From the NCBI GenBank assembly GCA_963750915.1, contig CAVVSF010000008.1, forward strand, positions 248,001 through 312,000: DNA of 64,000 nt, read 5' to 3'. The position numbers were made by a program, and so were the translations under genes. A model generated the notes under the pieces. That model was given only the letters and a program-made list of their open reading frames with translations. It was not told the origin of the DNA and ran no database searches. This document shows, in pieces, positions 37,434-45,818 of the stretch (the stretch's first letter is position 1; each line of letters starts with the position of its first letter). The DNA is from DATBJJ01 sp963750915. GTDB taxonomy: Bacteria > Acidobacteriota > Vicinamibacteria > Vicinamibacterales > 2-12-FULL-66-21.

Positions 37434-39485
37434 TCAGCGGCGGCGGGCCAGGACGGCGCCGACGTAGCAAGCCGCAATCACCAGGAGCAGCGTCCGGAAT
37501 CCGGTGACGAGGGAGAGGTACTCGCCGACCCCGCCGACCATCGCGCCGAGCAGGTTGGTGCCGTAGTCGCGCGGCAGCGAGGTCGAGCGTTTGATCAGCG
37601 ATCCGAACAGCAACCCGGCGCAGAGGATCGGGCTGAACATCAGGACGGCGTAGAAGATGGACTCGACGGCGCGGCTCTGGAAGGTAATCGTGCCGACCGG
37701 GATGGCATAGTTCAGCGCCAGCAGCGCCAGCAGGCCGGCGACGACCAGCCACGGGCGCGTGATCTCCATCCTCGACACCGCGAAGTTCGCCACCAGCGCC
37801 ATCGACAGGACCGACGCGATCGCCAGCGACGCCACCACCCACGTCGACCCCCACAGCAGCGCGAACTGGATGATCGACTTGGTCTCGAGCAGCATGAAAC
37901 CGGCGCCGAGCAGGAAGAACGTCCACGACCAGCTGCCCGGCTGGCCGCGCAGCACGAACAGCACGACGACCGTCGAGACGACGAGAACCATCAGCAGCGC
38001 CGCAATGTAGTGCTGCGGCACGTGGCGATCGCGAAGGTAGAGGAACGGCCAGTCGTCGGTCGACGGCTCGATGCCGCGATCGCGCACGTGCATCACCCCC
38101 GGACTCGGTTCGCGCGACTGCCCGTAGGCCTCGACGCGGTCGGGAATGACCGGGTCGGACGTCAGCGTCGCCAGCCGCGGCCCGACCATAATCACGCCGA
38201 GGTACGAGTTCTTGGCGTGGATGTGGACGCGCGGCTCTTGCTCGAAGGCGCTGGCGGCGATGTTCGACAGCCGGTCGACCAGCCACTGCTCGCGGAAGTA
38301 GTTGTAGACGACGAGCACGCCGTTCGGCGCGAGCCGATCACGCACGGCGCGGAACGACTCCTCGGTGAACATGTAGCTCTCGAGCCGCACCCCCGAAAAG
38401 CTCGATTGCATCGTCAGCGAGTCGATCAGGGCGAAGACGACGAGGTCGTACTTCTTCGTCGTCGTGCGCAGGAAGTGACGGGCGTCGTCGTTGACGACGG
38501 TGACGCGCGGATCGGAGTACGGCTGGTCGGGATGGTACTGACGGCCGAGGCGGACGATGACCGGATCGATCTCGACGGCATCCACGTGCTTGGCGCCATG
38601 GCGTAGCGCGGCGACGACGTCGGTGCCGGAGCCGGCGCCCAGCACGAGCACGTTCTCGAACGTGTCGCCGAAGGCCATATACGGCCACTGATAGAAGTAC
38701 TCCTTGTGGTCGAGCGGCGCCATCGACTGGTGAAAGATGTTGTTGACCTCGACCACCGTGTCCTCGCCTTCCTGGCCGACGGTGATCTTGTAGTACGGCG
38801 ACCACAGCGAGCCCTGCGCCATCGCGTGCACGAGGGCGAGGGTCGCGGCGAGCAACACGACGTTGACCGCCGTGAACCCGAGATTCAGGCGCGACGCGGG
38901 CGCCGCCTCCGGGTAAGGAGACTGGTGGGGAGAGAAGAGCAGCGGCAGCGCGGCGGCGAAGCCAACCGCGAACCACCACGTCGGCGACAGCTGCAGCCAC
39001 GAGATGACCCCGAACGCGGCGACGCCGGCAAGGCTGCCGAGCAGGTTCCAGGTATAGCCGCGCAGCGGCGGCAGCGCCGCCATCTCCCGCCCCATCCGAT
39101 GCGCCAGCGTCACGAACAGCGCCGCGACGATGACGAAGACGACCGGGAGCAGCATCGTCGGCTCGACGTAGACCACGTCGTCGGTGTGGCCGCTGCTGAA
39201 ATAGATGCTGCCGGCAGAGGGCGCCTTGATCTCGAGGCGGAAAAAGTAGGCGGCAGCGACGACAATCGCCTGCAGCAGCGGGAACCAGACAAACAGCCGC
39301 CGCCGCGACGGCGCCAGCAGGCAGCCGACGCCGATGCCGAGGAAGCTCGCGAGCAGGATGAAGTTGGAAAAGTACGCGAGCAGGCGGATGTAGGCCGGCA
39401 TCCAGCGAATGAGCGCGACTTCGAGGAAGAGTACCAGAAACGAGGCGAGGAAGACCCTCGCCCCGCGAGCATCCGAGGTTGTCAT
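37434..39485 (-). CDS. Polytopic membrane protein with spermidine-synthase-like domain
   Basis: A protein of about 683 residues. Six to seven membrane helices form the N-terminal third, a soluble Rossmann domain the middle, and six to seven helices the end. The middle domain has the aminopropyltransferase/SAM-binding signature VLVLGAGSGTDVVAAL, the acid VDAVEIDP, and NDDARHFLRTTTKKYDLVVF. Soluble spermidine synthases are about 290 residues; here the enzyme is embedded in a transporter-like scaffold. No polyamine genes are near. A second protein of this type lies at 60661. Start ATG 39485, preceded in frame by another possible start codon. Confidence 0.87.
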   Translation of the reverse strand: MTTSDARGARVFLASFLVLFLEVALIRWMPAYIRLLAYFSNFILLASFLGIGVGCLLAPSRRRLFVWFPLLQAIVVAAAYFFRLEIKAPSAGSIYFSSGHTDDVVYVEPTMLLPVVFVIVAALFVTLAHRMGREMAALPPLRGYTWNLLGSLAGVAAFGVISWLQLSPTWWFAVGFAAALPLLFSPHQSPYPEAAPASRLNLGFTAVNVVLLAATLALVHAMAQGSLWSPYYKITVGQEGEDTVVEVNNIFHQSMAPLDHKEYFYQWPYMAFGDTFENVLVLGAGSGTDVVAALRHGAKHVDAVEIDPVIVRLGRQYHPDQPYSDPRVTVVNDDARHFLRTTTKKYDLVVFALIDSLTMQSSFSGVRLESYMFTEESFRAVRDRLAPNGVLVVYNYFREQWLVDRLSNIAASAFEQEPRVHIHAKNSYLGVIMVGPRLATLTSDPVIPDRVEAYGQSREPSPGVMHVRDRGIEPSTDDWPFLYLRDRHVPQHYIAALLMVLVVSTVVVLFVLRGQPGSWSWTFFLLGAGFMLLETKSIIQFALLWGSTWVVASLAIASVLSMALVANFAVSRMEITRPWLVVAGLLALLALNYAIPVGTITFQSRAVESIFYAVLMFSPILCAGLLFGSLIKRSTSLPRDYGTNLLGAMVGGVGEYLSLVTGFRTLLLVIAACYVGAVLARRR

Positions 39486-39509
39486 CAAGTGGTCACTTTG
39501 CGGTGCGTG

Positions 39510-40115
39510 TCAGTCCGTCAGGCCGAGGTGCTTGAGCTGCGCCGGCGGGCAGCCGTCCCATTGCGCGACGACGGTATTGCCCATGTAGCCGAGATCGCTC
39601 ATTCCCATCTTCGTCGTCCAGAACCCTGAGGCGGTCAGGTCGCGGAAGCTGCGGAAGAACGCCCGGCCGTGGGCGAGCGAGGGCTTGACCTCGTCGTAGG
39701 TGGCGATGTCGTCGAGGATCGCGGTCCGCTGCGCGGCGGCGGCCTTGACGAACGGCAGGTCGAAGCGGCGCTGGCTCTCGGCGTCGAGCCAGGCAAGGCC
39801 GCCGCGCATCGCCACCTGGCGCGCCGGCTGGTCGATCATCGTGAAGTCCATGAACTCGGGGACGCCGGCCGCCGTCGCGCTGCCCGACCGCTCGTCGGCC
39901 GGGATGATCAGGTCGACGAGGACGTTCACCGTCTGGTACTCGTGCGCGGTGAAGAACTTCGGCTTGAAGGGAACGCCGGTCTTCTTCGCCGCCGCCTTGG
40001 CCTCCTGCACGTGCTCGTGCGCCTGCTGCGCCTCGGCCTCGGTCAGGGCAAAGCTCGCAGCCACCGGTGCGGCCGAGAGAATCTTGAGCAGCGCGCGTCG
40101 ATTGATGCTGTCCAT
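39510..40115 (-). CDS. Gluconate 2-dehydrogenase subunit 3 family protein
   Basis: A 201-residue Tat-exported small subunit (NRRALLKILSAAPVAASFAL). It pairs with GMC-type flavoprotein dehydrogenases in the periplasm and is needed for their export or stability. The family segment FTAHEYQTVNVLVDLIIPADERSGSATAAGV is conserved, with the PEFMDFTMIDQP motif. It sits directly downstream of its GMC partner, separated by a TTCGAAG repeat. No cytochrome c subunit is adjacent. Confidence 0.92.
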   Translation of the reverse strand: MDSINRRALLKILSAAPVAASFALTEAEAQQAHEHVQEAKAAAKKTGVPFKPKFFTAHEYQTVNVLVDLIIPADERSGSATAAGVPEFMDFTMIDQPARQVAMRGGLAWLDAESQRRFDLPFVKAAAAQRTAILDDIATYDEVKPSLAHGRAFFRSFRDLTASGFWTTKMGMSDLGYMGNTVVAQWDGCPPAQLKHLGLTD

Positions 40116-40127
40116 GAGCGTGTCTTC

Positions 40128-40173
40128 TCCTTCGAGCTTCGAACTTCGGACTTCGAACTTCGACCTTTCTTTA
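40128..40173. repeat. TTCGAAG half element between GMC and subunit 3 genes
   Basis: On the minus strand the GMC stop codon TAA is followed at once by AGAAAGGTCGAAGTTCGAAG, then further TTCGAAG words ending in GAAGGAG. Only one arm is present. The last word supplies AAGGAG upstream of the subunit-3 start, so the repeat is transcribed and perhaps used as a ribosome site. Confidence 0.8.
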
Positions 40174-41892
40174 AACTCGTCCCGCCTTGCGTTCGGCGGC
40201 GATGAACTCGCTCGTCCTCATCGACATCGCGAGGATCGTCCAGGTGCAGTTCTTGTCGGGCTGCGACACGAACGGTCCGGCGTCGGCGACGAAGACGTTG
40301 CGGCAGTCGTGCGCCTGGCAGTCCTTGTTGAGCACCGACGTATTCGGATCGTTGCCCATGCGGGTGACGCCGAGCTCGTGGATGATGCGGCCGCCCGGCG
40401 CCAGTCCATAGAACTGCTCGCGCGACGGCATCGGCGACATCGGCGTCCCGCCCATCTCGGTGATGATGGATCGGAAGGTCTCCTGCATGTGCTTCGCCTG
40501 GTTGATCTCGTAGTCGTAGAACTTGAAGTGGAAGCGCGGCACCGGGATGCCCCACTTGTCGACGACCGTCGGATCAATCTCCATGTAGCTGTCCTTGTTC
40601 GGAATCATCTCGCCGCGGCCGGCGAACCCGACCGTCGCGCCGTAGAAGCGGCGGTAGTCCTCCTTCAGCGAGACGCCGTAGCCCGGGCCCGACGGCGTCT
40701 TCCCCATCGCCGCGGCGCGGACGTGGTTCTGGACGCCGCCCATGAACCCGAACGACGGCATGCCGCGGCCGCCGCCCGGCTCGATGTGATAGCCGCGCGG
40801 AAAATCCAGCTTGCTGTTGTCGCCCCACCACGGCATGAAGACGTGCATGCCGCCGACGCCGTCCTCGTTGTGCCTGACGCCGTTCATCAGCTTCGGGATG
40901 AAGCCCTGGACGCTGAGGCCGGTCGTGTCGGTGAGGTACTTGCCGACGTTGCCGCTCGAGTTGCCGAGCCCCTGTGGGAACTTCGACGACCTGGAGTTGA
41001 GGAGGATCCGCGCCGATTCGCAGGCGCTGGCGGCAAGGACGACGACCCGTGCCTGGACGTGGTTCTCGCGGCCGCTCGCCTTGTCGATGTAGGCGACGCC
41101 GGTGCCGAGCCCCTGCTCGTTGACGGTGACCTCTCGCGCCATCGCGTTGGCGACGATCGTCAGCCGCTTGGTTGCCATCGCCGGTGGGATCAGGACCGAC
41201 GGCGACGAGAAGTTCGAGTGCTGGGCGCAGCCGCGATTGCACTGGCCGCAGTAGTGACACGCCATGCGGCCGTTGAGCGGCTGGGTCAGGATCGACAGCC
41301 GGCTGGCGATGCAGGGGATCTTGAGCCGATCCGCCGCCTGCTTGATCAGGAGCTCGTAGCACCGCGGCTTCGGCGGCGGCAGGAAGACGCCATCGGGATC
41401 GTTCGGCAGACCTTCCTTGCTGCCGAAGATGCCGATGAGCGAGTCGACCTTGTCGTAGTACGGCTTGAGATCGTCGTAGGTGATCGGCCAGTCATCGCCG
41501 AGACCGTCGAGGCTCTTGCGGCGGAAGTCGTCGGGGCCGAAGCGCAGCGAGATCCGTCCCCAGTGATTGGTGCGGCCGCCGAGCATGCGCGAGCGGAACC
41601 AGTCGAACTGGCTGCCCTGCGCGCTCGTGTAGGGCTCGCCTTCCAGCGTCCAGCCGCCGAAGGCGGCATCGAACTCACCGAACTGCTGCTTCTCGGTCGC
41701 CGCGCCGCGCCGCGGCGAGTCGTAGGTCCAGTTGAACATGTACGACTCGGACGACGGGTTCCACATCGGCCCGGCTTCGAGCATGACGACGTTCGCGCCG
41801 GCCTCGGTGAGGACCTTGGCCGCCATGCCGCCGCCCGCGCCGGATCCGACGATACACACGTCATAAGTTGTGCGGCTGCGGATGATCTGCAT
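40171..41892 (-). CDS. GMC family FAD-dependent oxidoreductase (large subunit)
   Basis: A 573-residue flavoprotein dehydrogenase. The FAD-binding Rossmann motif is VCIVGSGAGGGMAAKV (about 12-27). A Cys cluster CHYCGQCNRGC is typical of the gluconate/sorbose-type group. The C-terminal part carries HELGVTRMGNDP and a second FAD-contact stretch (NVFVADAGPF). It probably oxidises a sugar or sugar acid in the periplasm, with electrons passed to the respiratory chain, and is exported by hitchhiking with the Tat-carrying subunit 3. The ATG 41892 is chosen because the upstream open frame has no homology. Confidence 0.93.
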   Translation of the reverse strand: MQIIRSRTTYDVCIVGSGAGGGMAAKVLTEAGANVVMLEAGPMWNPSSESYMFNWTYDSPRRGAATEKQQFGEFDAAFGGWTLEGEPYTSAQGSQFDWFRSRMLGGRTNHWGRISLRFGPDDFRRKSLDGLGDDWPITYDDLKPYYDKVDSLIGIFGSKEGLPNDPDGVFLPPPKPRCYELLIKQAADRLKIPCIASRLSILTQPLNGRMACHYCGQCNRGCAQHSNFSSPSVLIPPAMATKRLTIVANAMAREVTVNEQGLGTGVAYIDKASGRENHVQARVVVLAASACESARILLNSRSSKFPQGLGNSSGNVGKYLTDTTGLSVQGFIPKLMNGVRHNEDGVGGMHVFMPWWGDNSKLDFPRGYHIEPGGGRGMPSFGFMGGVQNHVRAAAMGKTPSGPGYGVSLKEDYRRFYGATVGFAGRGEMIPNKDSYMEIDPTVVDKWGIPVPRFHFKFYDYEINQAKHMQETFRSIITEMGGTPMSPMPSREQFYGLAPGGRIIHELGVTRMGNDPNTSVLNKDCQAHDCRNVFVADAGPFVSQPDKNCTWTILAMSMRTSEFIAAERKAGRV

Positions 41893-41979
41893 GTGGGCGC
41901 CTCGGGGATAGTGTTCGATCGCCGGATCCGGGTAACAGCGGCGGCCGGCGATCGTCAGGATTGTAGTCGAATCCGCTGG

Positions 41980-42008
41980 TTGATTCGACCATCGCGCCGT
42001 ATTACGAT
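41980..42008 (+). promoter_or_regulatory. Promoter of the DUF1080 gene (TTGATT-17-TACGAT)
   Basis: TTGATT (41980-41985) and TACGAT (42003-42008) are separated by exactly 17 bases and end 8 bases before the ATG 42017, implying a very short or absent leader. Confidence 0.5.
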
Positions 42009-42016
42009 GCGACGCT

Positions 42017-42970
42017 ATGCGCATGATCCCGGCTCTCTCCGCCGCCGCTCTCCTCATTCTTACGACGGTCGCGACGCTGGCCACGGGCAGCGCGCAGGCG
42101 CCGGGCTTCCTCGGTCGCTGGAATCTCACCGGCACCGGTGAGGACGCCAACCGGATCTACTGGCTCGAGGTCACCGACAAGGGCGGCGCCCTGGCCGGCA
42201 TGTTCCTCAACCGCGGCGGGAGCCCCGTTCCGCTCGCGAGCGTCGCGGTGCAGAACAACGAGCTCGTCTTTCAACTCGCCGCCGGCAACAACAAGCAGCC
42301 CGGCGCCGAGTTCCGCGCCAGGCTCGAAGGCGACAAGCTCGTCGGTTCGACCAAGGCCAGCGATCGCGTCGTCAATTTCGTCGGCGTCCGCCCGCCCAAG
42401 TGGCCGGCGAGCGACGCCAACGCGAAGCACACCTACGGCAAGCCGGTCGAACTCTTCGACGGCAAGACGATGAACGGCTTCGACACCCAGCCGAGCAACT
42501 ATCCGGTGACCTGGACGGTCGAGGAAGGCGTCCTCGCCAACGCCCCGCCGACCCGCAACCTGATCTCGAAAGAGAAGTTCATGAACTTCCGCCTCCAGGC
42601 GGAATACAAGCTGTTCGAGAAGAGCAACAGCGGCCTCTACATCCGCGGCCGCTACGAGCTGCAGGTGCTCGACGACTACGGCAAGCCGGCCGAGAAGCAC
42701 GGGCACATGGCGATTTACGGCTGGACGCCGCCGCTCGTCAACGCCAGCAAGCCGATCGGCGAATGGCAGACGGTCGACGCGGTCGTCGTCGGCAATCGTG
42801 TCACCGTGACGCTCAACGGACAGAAAGTCCACGACAACGCCGAGCTCCAGGCGATCACCGGCGGCGCGCTCGACGCCAACGAGACCGAACCAGGGCCGAT
42901 CCTGATTCAGGGCGACCACACCAAGGTGGCCTTCCGCAAGCTGACGGTGACGCCGATCTTGAGTAAATAG
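42017..42970 (+). CDS. DUF1080 (3-keto-disaccharide hydrolase family) protein
   Basis: A 317-residue secreted protein with signal peptide (LSAAALLILTTVATLATGSA). An N-terminal lipocalin-like domain precedes the concanavalin-type DUF1080 domain (about 145-315), with LFDGKTMNGFDTQPSNYP, FMNFRLQAEYKLFEKSNSGL and the characteristic GQKVHDNAEL. Members recently tested act on 3-keto-glycosides (Pfam name 3keto-disac_hyd). It diverges from the GMC oxidoreductase, and the two may form an oxidise-then-cleave pathway (inference). Confidence 0.9.
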   Translation: MRMIPALSAAALLILTTVATLATGSAQAPGFLGRWNLTGTGEDANRIYWLEVTDKGGALAGMFLNRGGSPVPLASVAVQNNELVFQLAAGNNKQPGAEFRARLEGDKLVGSTKASDRVVNFVGVRPPKWPASDANAKHTYGKPVELFDGKTMNGFDTQPSNYPVTWTVEEGVLANAPPTRNLISKEKFMNFRLQAEYKLFEKSNSGLYIRGRYELQVLDDYGKPAEKHGHMAIYGWTPPLVNASKPIGEWQTVDAVVVGNRVTVTLNGQKVHDNAELQAITGGALDANETEPGPILIQGDHTKVAFRKLTVTPILSK

Positions 42971-43070
42971 ATCGGGGCTCGGGGGCTCGGGGCTCGGGGT
43001 TCGGCATTCGGGCTCAACTTCGAACTTCGAATTTCGAACTTCGAAGTTGGGCCGAGCCCCGAGCCCCGAC
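42971..43070. repeat. Composite hairpin: GGGCTCGG arms around a TTCGAA core
   Basis: Begins immediately after the DUF1080 TAG. Outer words GGGGCTCGGGGGCTCGGGGC pair with GGGCCGAGCCCCGAGCCCCG. The middle AACTTCGAACTTCGAATTTC plus GAACTTCGAAGTT (43016-43048) is itself a near-palindrome. Two word families are thus nested in one element. Confidence 0.8.
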
Positions 43071-43077
43071 ATGTCAC

Positions 43078-43083
43078 TAGAAT
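43078..43083 (+). promoter_or_regulatory. Putative -10 box (TAGAAT) of the UPF0182 gene
   Basis: TAGAAT ends 5 bases before the ATG 43089, close to leaderless. It directly follows the composite hairpin, so the -35 region would lie in the repeat. Confidence 0.3.
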
Positions 43084-43088
43084 AGGGA

Positions 43089-45815
43089 ATGCCTCAGCGG
43101 TTCCCCCGCCTCCTGCTGTTTGTCGGCGGTATCTTCCTGCTCACCAGCATTCCCTCGCTGGCGGAGTTCTATACCGACTGGCTCTGGTACCAGGAGGTCG
43201 GCTTCGAGCAGGTCTTCCTCAAGTCGCTGTCGGCACGGGCGACGACCGGCACGCTGGTCGCCGTCGCCGTCTTCACCATCCTCTGGCTGAATCTTCGCAT
43301 CTCGCTGCGCCAGCTGCGGCGGCGCGAGTTCACGATCTCGACCCCTGAAGGACCGCGGATCATCACCGTCGACACCGGCCGCCTGCGGTCGGTGATCTAC
43401 CTCGCCGCGGTCGCCATCTCGGGCCTGATGGGCGTCGTCGCCGCGGCTTCCTGGTCGACGTGGCTCTATGCCCTGCACGCGACCTCGTTTGGCCGCGTCG
43501 ACCCGGTGCTCGGGCGCGACATCGGCTTCTACCTGTTCCGCCTGCCCCTGCTGGAACTCATCCACGGCATGGCGCTGTCGACGACGCTGCTGGCGATCGC
43601 CGGCGTCGCCGGCACGCACGTGGCGTCCGGCAACCTCGCGCTCGATCCGCTGCGCGGCGTCGTCGCCAGCCCGCTGGCGCGGCGGCAGCTGTCGTTCCTC
43701 GCGGTGGCGCTCTTCCTGGTGCTGGCGTTCGGGGCGTGGCTGCGGATCCCGCAGCTGCTGACGACGCAGTCGGGCGTGTTGTTCGGGGCATCGTATGTCG
43801 ACGTCCACGCGCGGATGCCGGCGTATCGCTTCCTCGCCGTCGCGGCGCTCGTCGGCGCCGCCCTGGCGGCTTACCAGGCGTTCGCGATCCGGCTGCGGCC
43901 GATCGTCGCCGCCATCGGGCTGTACTTCGCCGTCGCGCTCGCCGGCACGCTCTACGGCGGCATCATCCAGCGCTTCGTCGTGGCGCCGAACGAGCAGGTG
44001 CGCGAGACCGAGTTCATCACCCACAACATCCGCGCCACGCGCGAGGCGTTCGCGCTCGACAAGGTCGAGGAGCGGCCGCTTTCCGGCGAAGCGCGGCTGT
44101 CGCCGCAGGATCTCGAACGCAACGCCGCGACGATCGAGAACGTGCCGCTGTGGAACGAGCAGCCGCTGCTCGACTCGTTCGGGCAGCTGCAGGAGATCCG
44201 GACGTATTACGACTTCATGTCGGTCGACAACGACCGCTACACGATCAACGGACAGTACCGGCAGATCATGCTGTCGGCGCGCGAGCTGAACGCCCGCAGC
44301 CTGCCGAGCCGGACCTGGATCAACGAGCAGCTGACGTTCACGCACGGCTACGGCCTGACGCTCGGCCCGGTCAACGAGGTGACGCCGGAAGGACTGCCGG
44401 TCCTGTTCCTCAAGGACCTGCCGCTCAGCTCGACGGTCGACCTGAAGATCACGCAGCCGGCGATCTACTACGGCGAACTGCCGGAGTCGCACGTCTTCGT
44501 CCGCACCAAGACACAGGAGTTCGACTACCCGCGCGGGGAGGACAACGTCTTCGCCAGCTACCAGGGCAACGGCGGCGTGCCGCTCGGCGGCTTGTGGCGC
44601 CGGCTCCTGTTCGCGATCCGCTTCCGCTCGACCGACACGTTCTTCTCGCCGACGCTGACGCCCGAGAGCCGCGTCATGATGCACCGCCGCATCAGCGAAC
44701 GGGTCCACCGCATCGCGCCGTTCCTGACCTTCGACGCCGACCCCTATCTCGCCATCTCCGAGGGCCGGCTGGTGTGGATCCAGGACGCCTACACCACCAG
44801 CAATCGCTATCCCTACGCGAGCCCGGCCGGCGAGGTCAACTACATCCGCAACGCCGTCAAGGTCACGATCGACGCCTATCACGGCACGACGGTGTTCCAT
44901 CAGCTCGATCCGAACGACCCGGTGGCGCAGACGATCGGCAAGGTCTTCCCCGCCCTGTTCCGGCCGCTGTCGGACATGCCGGCCGACCTCCGCAACCGGC
45001 TGCGCTACCCGCAGACGATCTTCGCGATCCAGTCGGCAATGTTCGCGACCTTCCACATGACCAACCCTGCGGTCTTCTACAACCGTGAGGACCAGTGGGA
45101 GGTGCCGTCGTTCGAGGTCGACGGTCAGGCGCAGCGGATGGAGCCCTACTACACGATCATGAAGCTGCCGGGCGAGAAAGCGGCGGCGCCCGAGTACATC
45201 CAGATGATTCCCTACACGCCGCGGCAGAAGGACAACCTTGCGGCGTGGATGGCGGCGCGCAGCGACGGAGACAACTACGGCAAGCTGGTCTCGTTCCAGT
45301 TCCCGAAGCAGACCGTCATCTTCGGGCCGCGGCAGATCGCGGCGCGCATCAGCCAGGACCAGGTCATCGCGCCGCAGATCGCGCTCTGGAGCCAGCAGGG
45401 ATCGACGGTCATACAGGGCACGCTGCTGGTGATCCCGATCGAGGAATCGCTGATCTACATCCGGCCGCTTTACCTGCGGGCCAAGGGCGGGCTCATCCCG
45501 GAGCTCAAGCGAGTCATCGTCGCCTACCAGAACCAAATCGTGATGGAAGCGACGCTCGACGAGGCGCTGGCGCGCCTCTTCTCCGGCCGCGGCGCCGCGG
45601 CCGCGCCGGCCGCCGAGGCTCCGTCCGTCGAGACGGCCGCGCCTGGCGCCACGCCGAGCGCCGCGCCGGCCGATGCCGCCGCCCTGGCATCCGCGGCGCG
45701 CGCCGCCTACGAGCGCGCGCTGCAGGCGCAGCGCGACGGCAACTGGGCGCTCTACGGCGAAGAGATCAAGCGGCTGGGCGAGCTGCTCGAGAAACTGGCG
45801 GGGCGAAAACCGTAG
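43089..45815 (+). CDS. UPF0182 family membrane protein
   Basis: A 908-residue polytopic protein. About seven membrane helices occupy residues 1-300 (RLLLFVGGIFLLTSIPSLAE, LVAVAVFTILWLNL, VIYLAAVAISGLMG, LLAIAGVAG and others), with FYTDWLWYQEVGFEQVF after the first. A large periplasmic domain (about 300-840) carries the conserved TRTWINEQLTFTHGYG and YPRGEDN stretches. The last 60 residues are Ala/Pro-rich then coiled. The family is widespread and functionally uncharacterised. It converges on the next gene with stops only 3 bases apart. Confidence 0.93.
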   Translation: MPQRFPRLLLFVGGIFLLTSIPSLAEFYTDWLWYQEVGFEQVFLKSLSARATTGTLVAVAVFTILWLNLRISLRQLRRREFTISTPEGPRIITVDTGRLRSVIYLAAVAISGLMGVVAAASWSTWLYALHATSFGRVDPVLGRDIGFYLFRLPLLELIHGMALSTTLLAIAGVAGTHVASGNLALDPLRGVVASPLARRQLSFLAVALFLVLAFGAWLRIPQLLTTQSGVLFGASYVDVHARMPAYRFLAVAALVGAALAAYQAFAIRLRPIVAAIGLYFAVALAGTLYGGIIQRFVVAPNEQVRETEFITHNIRATREAFALDKVEERPLSGEARLSPQDLERNAATIENVPLWNEQPLLDSFGQLQEIRTYYDFMSVDNDRYTINGQYRQIMLSARELNARSLPSRTWINEQLTFTHGYGLTLGPVNEVTPEGLPVLFLKDLPLSSTVDLKITQPAIYYGELPESHVFVRTKTQEFDYPRGEDNVFASYQGNGGVPLGGLWRRLLFAIRFRSTDTFFSPTLTPESRVMMHRRISERVHRIAPFLTFDADPYLAISEGRLVWIQDAYTTSNRYPYASPAGEVNYIRNAVKVTIDAYHGTTVFHQLDPNDPVAQTIGKVFPALFRPLSDMPADLRNRLRYPQTIFAIQSAMFATFHMTNPAVFYNREDQWEVPSFEVDGQAQRMEPYYTIMKLPGEKAAAPEYIQMIPYTPRQKDNLAAWMAARSDGDNYGKLVSFQFPKQTVIFGPRQIAARISQDQVIAPQIALWSQQGSTVIQGTLLVIPIEESLIYIRPLYLRAKGGLIPELKRVIVAYQNQIVMEATLDEALARLFSGRGAAAAPAAEAPSVETAAPGATPSAAPADAAALASAARAAYERALQAQRDGNWALYGEEIKRLGELLEKLAGRKP

Positions 45816-45818
45816 CCG

